From Burkholderia sp. BCC0506 (lineage in GTDB: Bacteria; Pseudomonadota; Gammaproteobacteria; Burkholderiales; Burkholderiaceae), in assembly GCF_902833145.1 (NCBI RefSeq), contig NZ_CADFEN010000009.1, positions 186,001 to 250,000 on the forward strand: 64,000 bases of DNA, in the 5' to 3' direction. Made by a program: the position numbers and the translations under genes. The notes under the pieces are model-generated. The model was not told where the DNA came from. It made no database searches and worked only from the letters and a program-made list of their open reading frames with translations. Positions 8,329 to 17,185 of this stretch are shown here, piece by piece; the stretch's first letter is position 1, and each line of letters starts with the position of its first letter.

Positions 8329-10668
8329 TCAGGCGCCGGTGCTGCCGGTCGCGCGATGCGCGACGACGTCCGGATGCTCGCCGCGCACGCCGAAGCGGGC
8401 GATCAGCGCGGGAATCGCATCGGCCGGCACCGGGCGCGAGAACAGGAAGCCCTGCGCCTCGATTTCGCCGAGCGCGGACAGCCACGTGATCTGCTCCTCG
8501 GTCTCCGTGCCCTCGACGACGACGGTGAGCCCGAGCGAGCGCGCGAGATGCACGATCGACGACACCATCACGCATACGCTGCGATCGGTCGGAATCGCCT
8601 GCACGAACGAGCGGTCGACCTTCAGCGTGTCGACGGAGAAGCGGTGCAGGTACGACAGCGACGAATAGCCGGTGCCGAAATCGTCGAGCGCGATCCGGAT
8701 GCCGAGCTTTTTCAGCGCGACGATCTTCTCGGACACGAGTTCCGGGTATTCCATCATCGCGGTTTCGGTGATCTCGATCTCGAGCCGGTTCGCGTCGATG
8801 CCGGTGTCCTGCAGCGCCTGCGAGATCGTCTCGATCAGGTCGCCGCGCCAGAACTGCACGGGCGAGATGTTGACCGCGAGCGTCAGCGTGTCGTGGCCCT
8901 CGTCGCGCCAGCGCGCGATCTGCTCGCACGCGGTGCGGATCACGAAATCGCCGATCGGCACGATCAGGCCGGTCGACTCGGCGATCGAAATGAACTCGTT
9001 CGCGGAGATGACGCCGTGCTCCGGATGATCCCAGCGCGCGAGCGCCTCGAAGCCGGTGATATGGCGGTGCGTGAGGTCGATCTTCGGCTGGTACGCGAGG
9101 AACAACTGCCCGTCGGCGAGCGCGACGCGCAATTGCTGCTCCCAGCGCATCAGGTGGTCGGCGCGGTGGGACAGGTGCGGCGCATAGAACTGGTAGCAAT
9201 TCTTGCCGGCGTCCTTCGCGCTGTACATCGCGAGGTCGGCCTTTTTCAGCAGGTCGATCTCGCTTTCGTTCGCGACGGTGTGCAGCGCGATGCCGATGCT
9301 CGCATGCAGCACGAACGAACTGCCGCGAACGTCGAACGGCTCGCTGAACATCCGGATGATCGCTTCCGCGAGCCGCACCGCGCGCCGCTCGACGTCGTCG
9401 CCCTTCATCACGACGACGAACTCGTCGCCGCCGATGCGCGCGAGCGAGCCTTCGTCGCCGACCGCATCGGCCAGGCGCGACGCGGTCATCTGCAGCACGA
9501 TGTCGCCGGCATTGTGGCCAAGCGTGTCGTTGACGGTCTTGAAGTTGTCGAGGTCGATGAACAGCAGGCCGAGCCGCGACAGGCTCGCGGGCATCGACAC
9601 GTCGTTGCGCAGCCCGCGCAACGTCGCATAGCGGTTCGCGAGGCCGGTGAGCAGGTCGTATTCGGCGAGCTGCGTCATTTCGCGCTCGCGGCCGAGCAGC
9701 TTGCCGATCAGGCCCGTCGCGACGCCGAAGAACGCGAGCATCGCGAGCGTGATGAAGCTCGTCATCAGCAGGTAGACGTTGCGCGTGTGGTAGTAGTCCG
9801 CGAACTCTTCCGTCTGCGACAGCCCGACCATCACCGCGAGCGGGTAGCCGTCGAGGTGGCGGTACGACACGATGCGCGTCACGCCGTCGATCGGATCGAT
9901 GATCGTGCCGGTCACGCGCTCCGCGATCGGGTAGACGCCCGACGCCGAAAACGCGCCCGGCGCGTTGCTCACCGAGCCCGTGCGCCGCGCGAGCACGGCG
10001 CCCGTGTCGGACACGACGGCGATCACGCCTTCCTTGCCGATGGCCGCGTTGTTGTAGAAATCGTTCGTGAAGTAGCTCGGATCTTCCGACACCACGACGA
10101 TGCCCGCGAAGCTGCCGTCCGGGTTGTTCAGGCGCCGCGTCATCTGCAGCGTCCAGTGGCTCGACACGCGGCCGAGCACGGGCTTGCTGATGAAGAGCCG
10201 GTCGTCGTTGTGCGCGAGGTGGACCTTGAAGTGCTCGCGGTCGGACAGGTTGATCGGCTGCGGATGAAGGTCGGCGGTGTTCGCGAACAGGATGCCCTTC
10301 GCGTTGACGAGCGACACCTGGATCAGCGTGTCGCTCGGCACGACGCCTTTTTCGACGGCGCTCGCGAGATTGAAGCGCGCCGGCGATTTCTCGAATTCGA
10401 ACTTGACGAAGCGGGTGATCTGGTCGACCTGGTGGATCGCCTTGACCGTATGCTGCTCGAGCGCGGACGACAGGATCGCGGCGGAGGCCGCCGCTTCCTT
10501 GTACGCGCTGTCCTTTTCGACGGACAGGCGCGCGATGATCACCGCCCACAGCAGCGCGAGCGCCAGCATCCCGAGCAGCGGGATGGCAAACAGCGCACGC
10601 CGGCGCGATTTGCGCGGCGCGCGCAGCGGCCGGTTCGGCGGCGTGTGGTTGGACCGGGCGGAGCTCAT
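8329..10668 (-). CDS. Membrane-bound GGDEF-EAL cyclic-di-GMP signalling protein
   Basis: A protein of about 779 aa with a basic N-terminus, a transmembrane helix near residues 25-48, a periplasmic sensor of the double Cache type, a second helix near 310-335, then GGDEF and EAL domains. The GGDEF motif (ARIGGDEFVVVM) near residue 412 is intact, as are FEALARW near 540 and DDFGTGYSSL near 660, so both diguanylate cyclase and phosphodiesterase activity are possible. The start is uncertain: ATG at 10668, 10701 and 10764 are all in frame and none has a clear ribosome binding site. It has no obvious partner gene, so its input signal is unknown. Confidence 0.9.
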   Translation of the reverse strand: MSSARSNHTPPNRPLRAPRKSRRRALFAIPLLGMLALALLWAVIIARLSVEKDSAYKEAAASAAILSSALEQHTVKAIHQVDQITRFVKFEFEKSPARFNLASAVEKGVVPSDTLIQVSLVNAKGILFANTADLHPQPINLSDREHFKVHLAHNDDRLFISKPVLGRVSSHWTLQMTRRLNNPDGSFAGIVVVSEDPSYFTNDFYNNAAIGKEGVIAVVSDTGAVLARRTGSVSNAPGAFSASGVYPIAERVTGTIIDPIDGVTRIVSYRHLDGYPLAVMVGLSQTEEFADYYHTRNVYLLMTSFITLAMLAFFGVATGLIGKLLGREREMTQLAEYDLLTGLANRYATLRGLRNDVSMPASLSRLGLLFIDLDNFKTVNDTLGHNAGDIVLQMTASRLADAVGDEGSLARIGGDEFVVVMKGDDVERRAVRLAEAIIRMFSEPFDVRGSSFVLHASIGIALHTVANESEIDLLKKADLAMYSAKDAGKNCYQFYAPHLSHRADHLMRWEQQLRVALADGQLFLAYQPKIDLTHRHITGFEALARWDHPEHGVISANEFISIAESTGLIVPIGDFVIRTACEQIARWRDEGHDTLTLAVNISPVQFWRGDLIETISQALQDTGIDANRLEIEITETAMMEYPELVSEKIVALKKLGIRIALDDFGTGYSSLSYLHRFSVDTLKVDRSFVQAIPTDRSVCVMVSSIVHLARSLGLTVVVEGTETEEQITWLSALGEIEAQGFLFSRPVPADAIPALIARFGVRGEHPDVVAHRATGSTGA

Positions 10669-10884
10669 CGAAGAGGGCGGCGTCCTGCTCGCGTGCGCCA
10701 TCCGTCTGGATGGCCGGCTATGGTTCGGATTGTCCCGACGTCTGTTCGTTCGCGGGCCGCGCAACCATGGACAGACCTCCGAAACAACGGATTAGGCCCG
10801 ATATTACTGGCTGGAACGTTTTTGCGATAGTTGGGCAAAGCGTAGGGCGCCGGACGAGCCGGCGCCATCGCACATCGCGAAATG

Positions 10885-11769
10885 TCAGTCGGGTGACCGG
10901 AACGTGCCGTCGACGACCGTGACGACGTGGCCGCCGATCCAGGTCGTGCCGTCGGCGTCGTAGCTGACGAAGACGCGGCCGTCGCGGCCGATCGCGGTAC
11001 CCTGGCGGGCCGTATACGACGGGCCGGGGCGGCGGCCCTGGCGCGTCAGCAGCCCGGCCAGCGCGGCGTTCGCGCTGCCGGTGACGGGATCCTCGCCGGG
11101 GATGCCGAACTTGCCGCCCGTCATCAGGCAGCGGACCTCGAACGTCGCCGGGCCGCCTTCGGCGTGCGGTGCGTAGGCGGCGAGGCCGTCCACGCCGTAG
11201 CGGCGGGTCAGCGCCGCCAGCGCGGCCGGATCGGGCGACAGGCCGATGCACGCGTCGGCCGACTTCAGCCGCACGACGAGCCACGGCGCGCCGTTGTCCA
11301 CCGCGCACGGCTCGGCGTCGAGGTCGAGCGCGTCGCTGCGCAGCGCGGCGGCCAGTGCCGCGTAGTCCGAACGGTCGAGCGGCGCGACGCGTGCCGGCGG
11401 CGCGCCGAACGCCCAGCCGTCGGCCTGCTCGCGCAGCACGACCCGGCCGACCCCGCACTGCTGGATCAGCCGGCCCGGCGTACGCGGCCGCGCGCCGCTT
11501 TCCAGGAACGCATGCGCGGTGCCGAGCGTCGGGTGGCCGGCGAACGGCAGTTCGCCGCCCGTCGTGAAGATCCGCACGCGGTAATCGGCTTCCGGATCGG
11601 TCGGCGTGCAGAGGAACGTGGTTTCCGACAGGTTCGTCCAGCGGGCGATCTCGCGCATCGCGTCGTCGCCGAGCGAATCGGCGTCGAACACCACGGCGAG
11701 CGGATTGCCCTTGAACGGCACCGACGTGAACACGTCGACCTGCTTGAAGCGAACGAAACGGCCGGGCAT
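10885..11769 (-). CDS. PhzF-family isomerase/epimerase
   Basis: A 294-aa protein of the PhzF/diaminopimelate-epimerase-like fold. The N-terminus carries VDVFTSVPFKGNPLAVV, the catalytic glutamate lies in NLSETTFL at about Glu49, and GGELPFAGHPTLG follows near residue 70. The C-terminal half has the matching GEDPVTGSANAAL signature. Only phenazine producers use the family for trans-2,3-dihydro-3-hydroxyanthranilate isomerisation; no other phz genes are here, so the substrate is unknown. It is last in a run of five minus-strand genes that includes RidA-like and aminotransferase genes, 13 nt after the RidA-like gene, which suggests a role on an amino-compound intermediate. Confidence 0.88.
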   Translation of the reverse strand: MPGRFVRFKQVDVFTSVPFKGNPLAVVFDADSLGDDAMREIARWTNLSETTFLCTPTDPEADYRVRIFTTGGELPFAGHPTLGTAHAFLESGARPRTPGRLIQQCGVGRVVLREQADGWAFGAPPARVAPLDRSDYAALAAALRSDALDLDAEPCAVDNGAPWLVVRLKSADACIGLSPDPAALAALTRRYGVDGLAAYAPHAEGGPATFEVRCLMTGGKFGIPGEDPVTGSANAALAGLLTRQGRRPGPSYTARQGTAIGRDGRVFVSYDADGTTWIGGHVVTVVDGTFRSPD

Positions 11770-11782
11770 CGCGCTGCGCCCG

Positions 11783-12241
11783 TTACGCGACTTCGGCGAT
11801 CAGTTCGATCTCGACGCACGCGCCGAGCGGGATCTGCGCGACGCCGAATGCCGAGCGCGCATGCTTGCCCGCGTCGCCGAACACTTCGGCGATCAGCTCC
11901 GACGCGCCGTTCGTCACGACGTGCTGTTCGGTGAAATCGAGCGTCGAGTTGACGAGGCTCATCAGCTTGACGATGCGCGTGACCTTGTTCAGGTCGCCGG
12001 TGTGCGCGTGCAGCGTCGCGAGCAGGTCGATCGCGATCGAGCGGGCGGCCGCCTTGCCGTCTTCCGTTTGCAGATCCGCGCCGAGCTTGCCGGCCCAGAC
12101 CTTGCCGTCCTTCTTCGCGATGTGGCCCGACAGGTAGACCGTGTTGCCGCTTTGCGCGCTCATCACGTACGCGGCAGCCGGTGCGCCGGCGGTCGGGAGC
12201 TCGATGCCGAGCGACTTCAGTTTGTCGTAGACGTTAGCCAT
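11783..12241 (-). CDS. RidA/YjgF-family protein
   Basis: A 152-aa single-domain RidA-family protein. RidA proteins form trimers that hydrolyse reactive enamine/imine intermediates released by PLP enzymes. The conserved arginine lies in HARSAFGVAQIPLGACVEI near the C-terminus, and YLSGHIAKKDGKV near residue 37 matches the usual first strand. It belongs to the longer YjgF subgroup, about 25 residues longer than canonical RidA, in which activity is less certain. It lies 42 nt downstream of a PLP aminotransferase gene and 13 nt before the phzF-like gene, which fits removal of imines made by that enzyme. Confidence 0.9.
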   Translation of the reverse strand: MANVYDKLKSLGIELPTAGAPAAAYVMSAQSGNTVYLSGHIAKKDGKVWAGKLGADLQTEDGKAAARSIAIDLLATLHAHTGDLNKVTRIVKLMSLVNSTLDFTEQHVVTNGASELIAEVFGDAGKHARSAFGVAQIPLGACVEIELIAEVA

Positions 12242-12283
12242 GCGTTCGATTCCTCGTAGAGAGTCGTGACAGGAAAAAGGGGA

Positions 12284-13465
12284 TCAGAGGCGCTCGCGCA
12301 GCAGCTTGCCGAGACGCGCGACGCCTTCCTCGATCTTCTCGGGCGGCACCGTCACGAACGACAGGCGCAGCGTGTTCTGCTGCGCGTTCTCCGCGAAGAA
12401 CGGCGCGCCCGGCACGAAGGCGACGTGGTTGTCGACGGCCGCGGCGAGCAGCTTCATGCTGTCGATCTGCGCGGGCAGGTTCACCCAGATGAACATCCCG
12501 CCTTCCGGGCGGTTCCACGTGACGCCTTCCGGCATGTGGCGCGCGAGCGCGCCGAGCATCGCGTCGCACTGCGCGCTGTACAGCGCGCGGATCGTCGGGA
12601 TGTGCTCGTCGAGGAAGCCGTCCTTGATCACTTCGTGCGCGATGCGCTGCGTGAGCGTCGGCGTGTGCAGGTCGGTGGCCTGCTTGGCCTGCACGAGCTT
12701 GAAGTGGAGTTCCTCGGGCGCGATGATGTAGCCGATCCGCAGGCCCGGCGCGAGGACCTTCGAGAACGTGCCGAGGTGCACGACGTGGTCGGGCGCCATC
12801 GACAGCATCGTCGGCAGCGGCTCGCCCCGGTAGTTCAGCGCGCCGTACGGATCGTCCTCCAGCACCGGGAACGGGCTCGACTGCGCGAACGCGGCGAGCG
12901 CACGGCGGCGCTCGACCGGCATGCGGCGGCCGGTCGGGTTCTGGAAGTTCGGCTGCGCGTACAGCAGGCGCGCGCCTTGCGTGAGTTCGGGCGTGAGACC
13001 TTCCGGCAGCAGGCCCTGCTCGTCGGTGGGCACCTGCACGTAGCGCGGCTCGTACAGCGAGAACGATTGCAGCGCGCCGAGGTAGGTCGGCGTTTCGACG
13101 AGGATCGGGCTGCCCGGATCGACGAGCGCCTTGCCGAGCAGGTCGAGCGCCTGCTGCGAGCCGGTCGTGATCAGCACCTGCGACACGCGCACGCCGTAGC
13201 GCTCGGCGATCCACTCGCGCAGCGGCAGGTAGCCTTCGGTCGCGCTGTACTGGAGCGCGGCGGCCGGCGCGTCGCGCAGCACGCGATCGGCGGCGGCGCG
13301 CATGCGCTCGGCCGGGAACGTCGCGGGGGCGGGCAGGCCGCCGGCGAACGAGATGACCTCGGGGCGTTCCGTGACCTTCAGGATCTCGCGGATCGCCGAG
13401 CTCGTCAGCTTGCGGGCGCGTTCGGAAAGCTGCCAGTGCGGCGGATGCAGGTCGCTCGGATTCAT
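12284..13465 (-). CDS. PLP-dependent class I/II aminotransferase
   Basis: A 393-aa fold-type I aminotransferase. Family marks are SFAGGLPAP near residue 40, YSATEGYLPLREWIAERYG near 95, NFQNPTGRRM near 175 and the PLP-binding lysine in HLGTFSKVLAPGLRIGY near 240. The pattern resembles 2-aminoadipate/aromatic aminotransferases of the LysN type, which are the free-standing relatives of MocR regulators. The natural substrate cannot be read from sequence. It is part of the minus-strand run that starts next to the divergent MocR gene. Confidence 0.9.
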   Translation of the reverse strand: MNPSDLHPPHWQLSERARKLTSSAIREILKVTERPEVISFAGGLPAPATFPAERMRAAADRVLRDAPAAALQYSATEGYLPLREWIAERYGVRVSQVLITTGSQQALDLLGKALVDPGSPILVETPTYLGALQSFSLYEPRYVQVPTDEQGLLPEGLTPELTQGARLLYAQPNFQNPTGRRMPVERRRALAAFAQSSPFPVLEDDPYGALNYRGEPLPTMLSMAPDHVVHLGTFSKVLAPGLRIGYIIAPEELHFKLVQAKQATDLHTPTLTQRIAHEVIKDGFLDEHIPTIRALYSAQCDAMLGALARHMPEGVTWNRPEGGMFIWVNLPAQIDSMKLLAAAVDNHVAFVPGAPFFAENAQQNTLRLSFVTVPPEKIEEGVARLGKLLRERL

Positions 13466-13630
13466 AGTCTCCTCGTGCGGATATCGTGGTCGGTCAGGAA
13501 AGGTCGTTCGGGCCGATGGCGTCGTCGCAGCCGGGTGGGCGTGCGGGAGCGCGATCGGGCCGTCGCGGCCGGGTGGGCACGCCAGTCTGGCAAAACCGTT
13601 CAGGTAAAACGGACATTATGGCGCACCTCA

Positions 13631-14539
13631 TCAGCCGGCGCGAGCGGGACGCGGCGCGGTGGCCACCGCCGAGCGGCGCCCGAGCACCACGGTCGCGATC
13701 ACGGCGCCCGCGAACAGCCACGTCGACGGCGTGACCGTTTCGCCGAACAGCAGCGCGGAAAAGGCGATCGTGAAGAAGATCTGCAGCAGTTGCACCTGGC
13801 CGACGCGCGCGGTGCCGCCCATCGCGAGCCCCGCATACCACGCGAAAAAGCCGATGAATTGCGAAAAGAGGGTCACGTAGCCGAACGCGAGCCACGTGCG
13901 CAGCGCGAGCGGGCCCGGATGCGCTGCGTACTGCAGCCACGCGAGCCAGCCGACCGGCAGCACGAGGAACGGCGCCGACACGACGAGCGCCCAGCAGATC
14001 ACCTGCCAGCCGCCGATCTGGCGCGCGAGGCGGGCGCCTTCCGCATAGCCGAGCGCGCCGATGCCGACCGCGACGAGCATCAGCGCGTCGCCGGCCTGCA
14101 CGGCGCCGCCGCCGTCGCGCAGCGCGAACGCGATCACGAGCGCGCTGCCGGCCACCGCGCTGGCCCAGAACGCCTTCGACGGCCGTTCGTGCGACAGCCA
14201 CGCCGCGTACAGCGCGACGAACAACGGCTGCAACCCGTTGACCACCGCGCCGTGCGAGGCCGGCACCGATTTCATCGCCCACGCCGAGAACACCGGATAC
14301 GCGATGATCACGCCGGCCGACGTGATCGCGAGGCTCTTCAGTTGCGCGCGGCTCGGCAGCGGCTCGCGGCGCCACCACAGCAGCAGCCCGGCCGGCACGG
14401 CCGCGGCGAGCGCGCGGCCGAGCCCGTTGAGCAGCGGATTGAGCTCGGAGACGACGATCCGCGTCATCGGCAGCGTCAGGCTGAAGATCATCACGCCGAT
14501 CAGGCCGAGCAGCATGCCCCGGGTTTCGCGCGAATTCAT
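13631..14539 (-). CDS. EamA/DMT-family transporter
   Basis: A 302-aa inner-membrane protein with about ten hydrophobic helices in two EamA halves. The first half begins GMLLGLIGVMIFSL, and the second has AGLAMGGTARVGQVQLLQIFFTI. Proteins of this fold usually export amino acids or related metabolites. It lies 165 nt upstream of the aminotransferase gene and 67 nt downstream of the glyoxalase-like gene in the same direction, so it may export the product or a toxic intermediate of this cluster. Confidence 0.88.
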   Translation of the reverse strand: MNSRETRGMLLGLIGVMIFSLTLPMTRIVVSELNPLLNGLGRALAAAVPAGLLLWWRREPLPSRAQLKSLAITSAGVIIAYPVFSAWAMKSVPASHGAVVNGLQPLFVALYAAWLSHERPSKAFWASAVAGSALVIAFALRDGGGAVQAGDALMLVAVGIGALGYAEGARLARQIGGWQVICWALVVSAPFLVLPVGWLAWLQYAAHPGPLALRTWLAFGYVTLFSQFIGFFAWYAGLAMGGTARVGQVQLLQIFFTIAFSALLFGETVTPSTWLFAGAVIATVVLGRRSAVATAPRPARAG

Positions 14540-14606
14540 GTCGTGGGTGTCTCCGTCTGGCTGGCTGGATGGATGTGATTGATGTAATGGAAGCGGCGCA
14601 GGATGG

Positions 14607-15299
14607 TCAGCGCAGCGTGCGCGGGCCCTGCGGCGTGTCGAATTCGGCGACGAGCGCCGGCGGGCCGTCGGTGGATTCGACGTCGAGCAGGTGGGCGGCG
14701 CCGAGCCAGTCGAGCTGCTCGCGGATCGTATCGGCGCGCGGGTGGGCGCCCTTGAGCGCCTTCAGCGCGACACCGTCGGCCGGCAGCGATTCGGCCGGAT
14801 GGCGCGGGCTGTCCCACTGGATCAGCGACGGCACGAGGCCGTCGCCCGCGCCCTGCCACGCGGGGAAGCTGCCGTCGTCGGGCACCGTGAGGCCCCAGCT
14901 CAGGTCGCCGCGCCGCATCGCGACGACGGGCGCGATGCGGGCCGGATACTGGCGCTGCCACAGCGCGAGCTGGCGCGGGCGGTCGACGCGCGCGACCCAG
15001 TGCGCGAGATACGGGCCCTGCGCGAGCCGCGCCTGGATCGCCGGATCGTCGAGCCCGAACAGCCGGGCGCGCGGCGGCTGCGCGCCGTCGTCCGGCGCGG
15101 GCGCGTCGGGATCGATCGCGATCACTTCGAGGTAGCGCCCGCCCCACGCGCCGAACAGCGCATTGTGGGTCCGCATCAGCGGGTGGCGGCCGCCGCCGGC
15201 CGGTTCGATGCCGAGCGCGTCGGCGACGTGGCGCACGCCTTCGTCGAGGGTGCGCGCGGCAATCACGAGATGGTCGAGTGTCAGGGAGCGGGCTGGCAT
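14607..15299 (-). CDS. Glyoxalase-like (VOC) domain protein
   Basis: A 230-aa protein matching the glyoxalase-like domain of the VOC superfamily. TLDHLVIAARTLDEGVRHVADALG at the start gives the first metal-binding histidine, and the next motif is HPLMRTHNALFGAWGGRYLEVIAID with the acidic ligand near residue 60. VOC enzymes of this group are metal-dependent but functionally diverse. It is the first gene of the minus-strand run and is divergent from the MocR regulator, so the two share one control region at 15300-15527. Confidence 0.82.
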   Translation of the reverse strand: MPARSLTLDHLVIAARTLDEGVRHVADALGIEPAGGGRHPLMRTHNALFGAWGGRYLEVIAIDPDAPAPDDGAQPPRARLFGLDDPAIQARLAQGPYLAHWVARVDRPRQLALWQRQYPARIAPVVAMRRGDLSWGLTVPDDGSFPAWQGAGDGLVPSLIQWDSPRHPAESLPADGVALKALKGAHPRADTIREQLDWLGAAHLLDVESTDGPPALVAEFDTPQGPRTLR

Positions 15300-15450
15300 G
15301 AGCGTCGGTCGGGAAGCGAAAGTGTCATGGTCGGCGGATGGCGTGCCGGGCGGGGCCGGACCGGCCGGCGCGCCGGCCGCGCCGCAGGCCGACGGGCGCC
15401 GCGCCAGGTGCGGCGGGCTGCACCGGCGGCCGCACGATCGCCATTCCGGT

Positions 15451-15515
15451 CAACTGTAATCGTCGCTACCGGCACAGTAACGGTACAATCGGCGCGATAG
15501 CCTTCGGTACAGTTG
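15451..15515. promoter_or_regulatory. Candidate MocR operator region with paired repeats
   Basis: The spacer between the divergent VOC and MocR genes holds CAACTGTA at 15451-15458 and its perfect inverse TACAGTTG at 15508-15515. Two related elements lie between them: CACAGTA near 15472 and CGGTACA at 15481-15487, repeated at 15505-15511. A -10-like TACAAT sits at 15484-15489. The last element ends at the GGAG that serves the mocR start, so binding there could also affect translation or autoregulation. MocR proteins typically bind repeated half-sites spaced along one face of DNA; the assignment here is inferred. Confidence 0.5.
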
Positions 15516-15527
15516 GAGCTGCCGCCC

Positions 15528-16988
15528 ATGTCCACCGTCCCACTCGCCCAGATTCCCGCGCCGCACGACACGGCCACGCTCACGCTCGTCGACCAGCTGG
15601 TCCAGTGGGCGCGGCGTCGCATCGACGAACGGGTGTTCCGTCCCGGCATGCGGATGCCGTCGATCCGCAAGCTGGCGCTCGACAAGGGCGTGTCGCGCTT
15701 TACCGTCGTCGAGGCCTACGAGCGGCTCGTCGCGCAGGGCTACCTCGACTCGCGGCGCGGCTCCGGCTTCTACGTGCGCGAGCGTACCGGCGTCGGCCCG
15801 CAGCCGGCCGACAGCGTCGCGCGCGTGGCCGAGGCCGCGCCCGTGCACAACACGATCGACGTCGTCTGGCTGCTGCGCAACATGCTGCACACCGTCAGCC
15901 CGGAGAAGGGCCCGGGCCTCGGCTACCTGCCGGGCCGCTGGCTCGACGGCGAGCTGATCACCGGCGCGCTGCGCGCGCTCGGGCGCCAGTCGGGCGCGCA
16001 GATGCTCGGCTTCGGCACCGCGCAGGGCTTCCTGCCGCTGCGCCAGCAACTGCAGACGCGCCTCGCCGAAGTCGAGATCGGCGCGAAGCCCGAGCAGATC
16101 GTGCTGGTGTCGGGCATCACGCAGGCGATCGACCTGATTTCGCGGATCTACATGCGGCCGGGCGATGCGGTGATCGTCGGCGATCCGGCGTGGTTCCAGA
16201 TGTTCGGCCGTTTCGCGGCGCAGGGCGCGCAACTGGTCGGGATGCCGTATACGCCCGACGGCCCCGACCTCGACGCGCTCGAAACCCTGGTGCAGATGTG
16301 GCGGCCGAAGATGCTCGTGATCAACTCGGTGCTGCAGAACCCGACCGGCACGTCGCTGTCGGCCGCGCAGGCGTTCCGGATCCTGAAGCTCGCGGAGGCC
16401 TACGATTTCCTCGTCGTCGAGGACGACGTGTACGGCGACCTTTGCCCGCCGAGCTATCCGGCCACGCGCCTCGCGAGCCTCGACCAGCTGAAGCGCGTGA
16501 TCTATCTCGGCAGCTATTCGAAGACGCTCGCGGCGAACCTGCGGGTCGGCTACGTGGCCTGCGCGCCGGAGATCGCGAAGGCCGTCACCGACCAGAAGAT
16601 GCTGGTCGGGATGACCACGCCCGAGCTCAACGAGCGCGTGCTGTACAAGATCCTGACCGAAGGGCATTACCGGCGCCACGTCGAGCGGCTGCGCGCGCGG
16701 CTCGACGGCGTGCGCGACAAGACCGCGCGGATGCTCGAGCGCACCGGGCTCGGGCTCTTCACGATGCCGGCGGCCGGGATGTTCCTGTGGGCCGACACGG
16801 GCGTCGATTCGGACGCGCTCGCGGCGGTCGCCCACGAGGCGGGCTTCCTGCTGACGCCGGGCAGCCTGTTCTCGCCGCAGCAGTCGCCTTCCACGTGGAT
16901 GCGCTTCAACGTCGCGAACTGCGGCGATCCGGCGCTGCCGGGGCTGCTGGCGAGCTATATCGACTCGGCGGTGCGGCGCGCGTCGTGA
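15528..16988 (+). CDS. MocR-type GntR/aminotransferase transcriptional regulator
   Basis: A 486-aa fusion of an N-terminal GntR winged helix (about residues 20-85; FRPGMRMPSIRKLALDKGVS and DSRRGSGFYV) to a full-length class I aminotransferase-like domain with YPA...SLDQLKRVIYLGSYSKTLAANLRVGY, which keeps the PLP lysine. MocR proteins use PLP adducts as effectors, often with amino-acid ligands. ATG at 15528 is used because GGAG lies 9 nt upstream; a TTG at 15513 is an alternative. It is divergent from the VOC/EamA/aminotransferase/RidA/PhzF gene run and probably controls it. Confidence 0.92.
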   Translation: MSTVPLAQIPAPHDTATLTLVDQLVQWARRRIDERVFRPGMRMPSIRKLALDKGVSRFTVVEAYERLVAQGYLDSRRGSGFYVRERTGVGPQPADSVARVAEAAPVHNTIDVVWLLRNMLHTVSPEKGPGLGYLPGRWLDGELITGALRALGRQSGAQMLGFGTAQGFLPLRQQLQTRLAEVEIGAKPEQIVLVSGITQAIDLISRIYMRPGDAVIVGDPAWFQMFGRFAAQGAQLVGMPYTPDGPDLDALETLVQMWRPKMLVINSVLQNPTGTSLSAAQAFRILKLAEAYDFLVVEDDVYGDLCPPSYPATRLASLDQLKRVIYLGSYSKTLAANLRVGYVACAPEIAKAVTDQKMLVGMTTPELNERVLYKILTEGHYRRHVERLRARLDGVRDKTARMLERTGLGLFTMPAAGMFLWADTGVDSDALAAVAHEAGFLLTPGSLFSPQQSPSTWMRFNVANCGDPALPGLLASYIDSAVRRAS

Positions 16989-17006
16989 CGGGCGCGGCAG
17001 GCGGCT

Positions 17007-17034
17007 CTTGAAATCGTGCGTGCCGTCCCCAGAT
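17007..17034 (+). promoter_or_regulatory. Sigma-32 (heat-shock) promoter for htpG
   Basis: CTTGAA at 17007-17012 and CCCCAGAT at 17027-17034 are separated by exactly 14 nt. This matches the sigma-32 consensus (CTTGAA, N11-16, CCCCATnT) with one clear mismatch. It lies about 150 nt before the htpG start and 19 nt after the mocR stop. Confidence 0.8.
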
Positions 17035-17071
17035 ACGCGCGCAAACCGCCGGCGCCAGGCGGTCGTCCCCG

Positions 17072-17113
17072 ACGGGCCGTCCCAAACGGGCCGTCCCGAA
17101 CGGGCCGTCCTTC
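17072..17113. repeat. Three tandem 14-bp repeats in the htpG leader
   Basis: ACGGGCCGTCCCAA at 17072 recurs at 17086 and 17100 with small changes at the 3' end, giving three copies at a 14-bp period followed by a partial fourth (ACGGG). The repeats lie between the sigma-32 promoter and the htpG start, so they would be part of the 5' leader. They could fold or bind protein; no function is known to me. Confidence 0.6.
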
Positions 17114-17185
17114 ACGGGTTCGCCGGCATCGCGCGCCGGGCGCCGGCGTCACCTTGTTCCGTTCAAGTAAGAGGAAACAGCATCC

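Noticed and set aside
8284-10830. 848-codon open frame on the plus strand opposite the GGDEF-EAL gene
   Set aside because: It is the complement of a clear GGDEF-EAL protein and encodes no domain.
17072-17113. Tandem repeats considered as a CRISPR array
   Set aside because: The 14-bp period is too short, there are no spacers, and only three copies are present.
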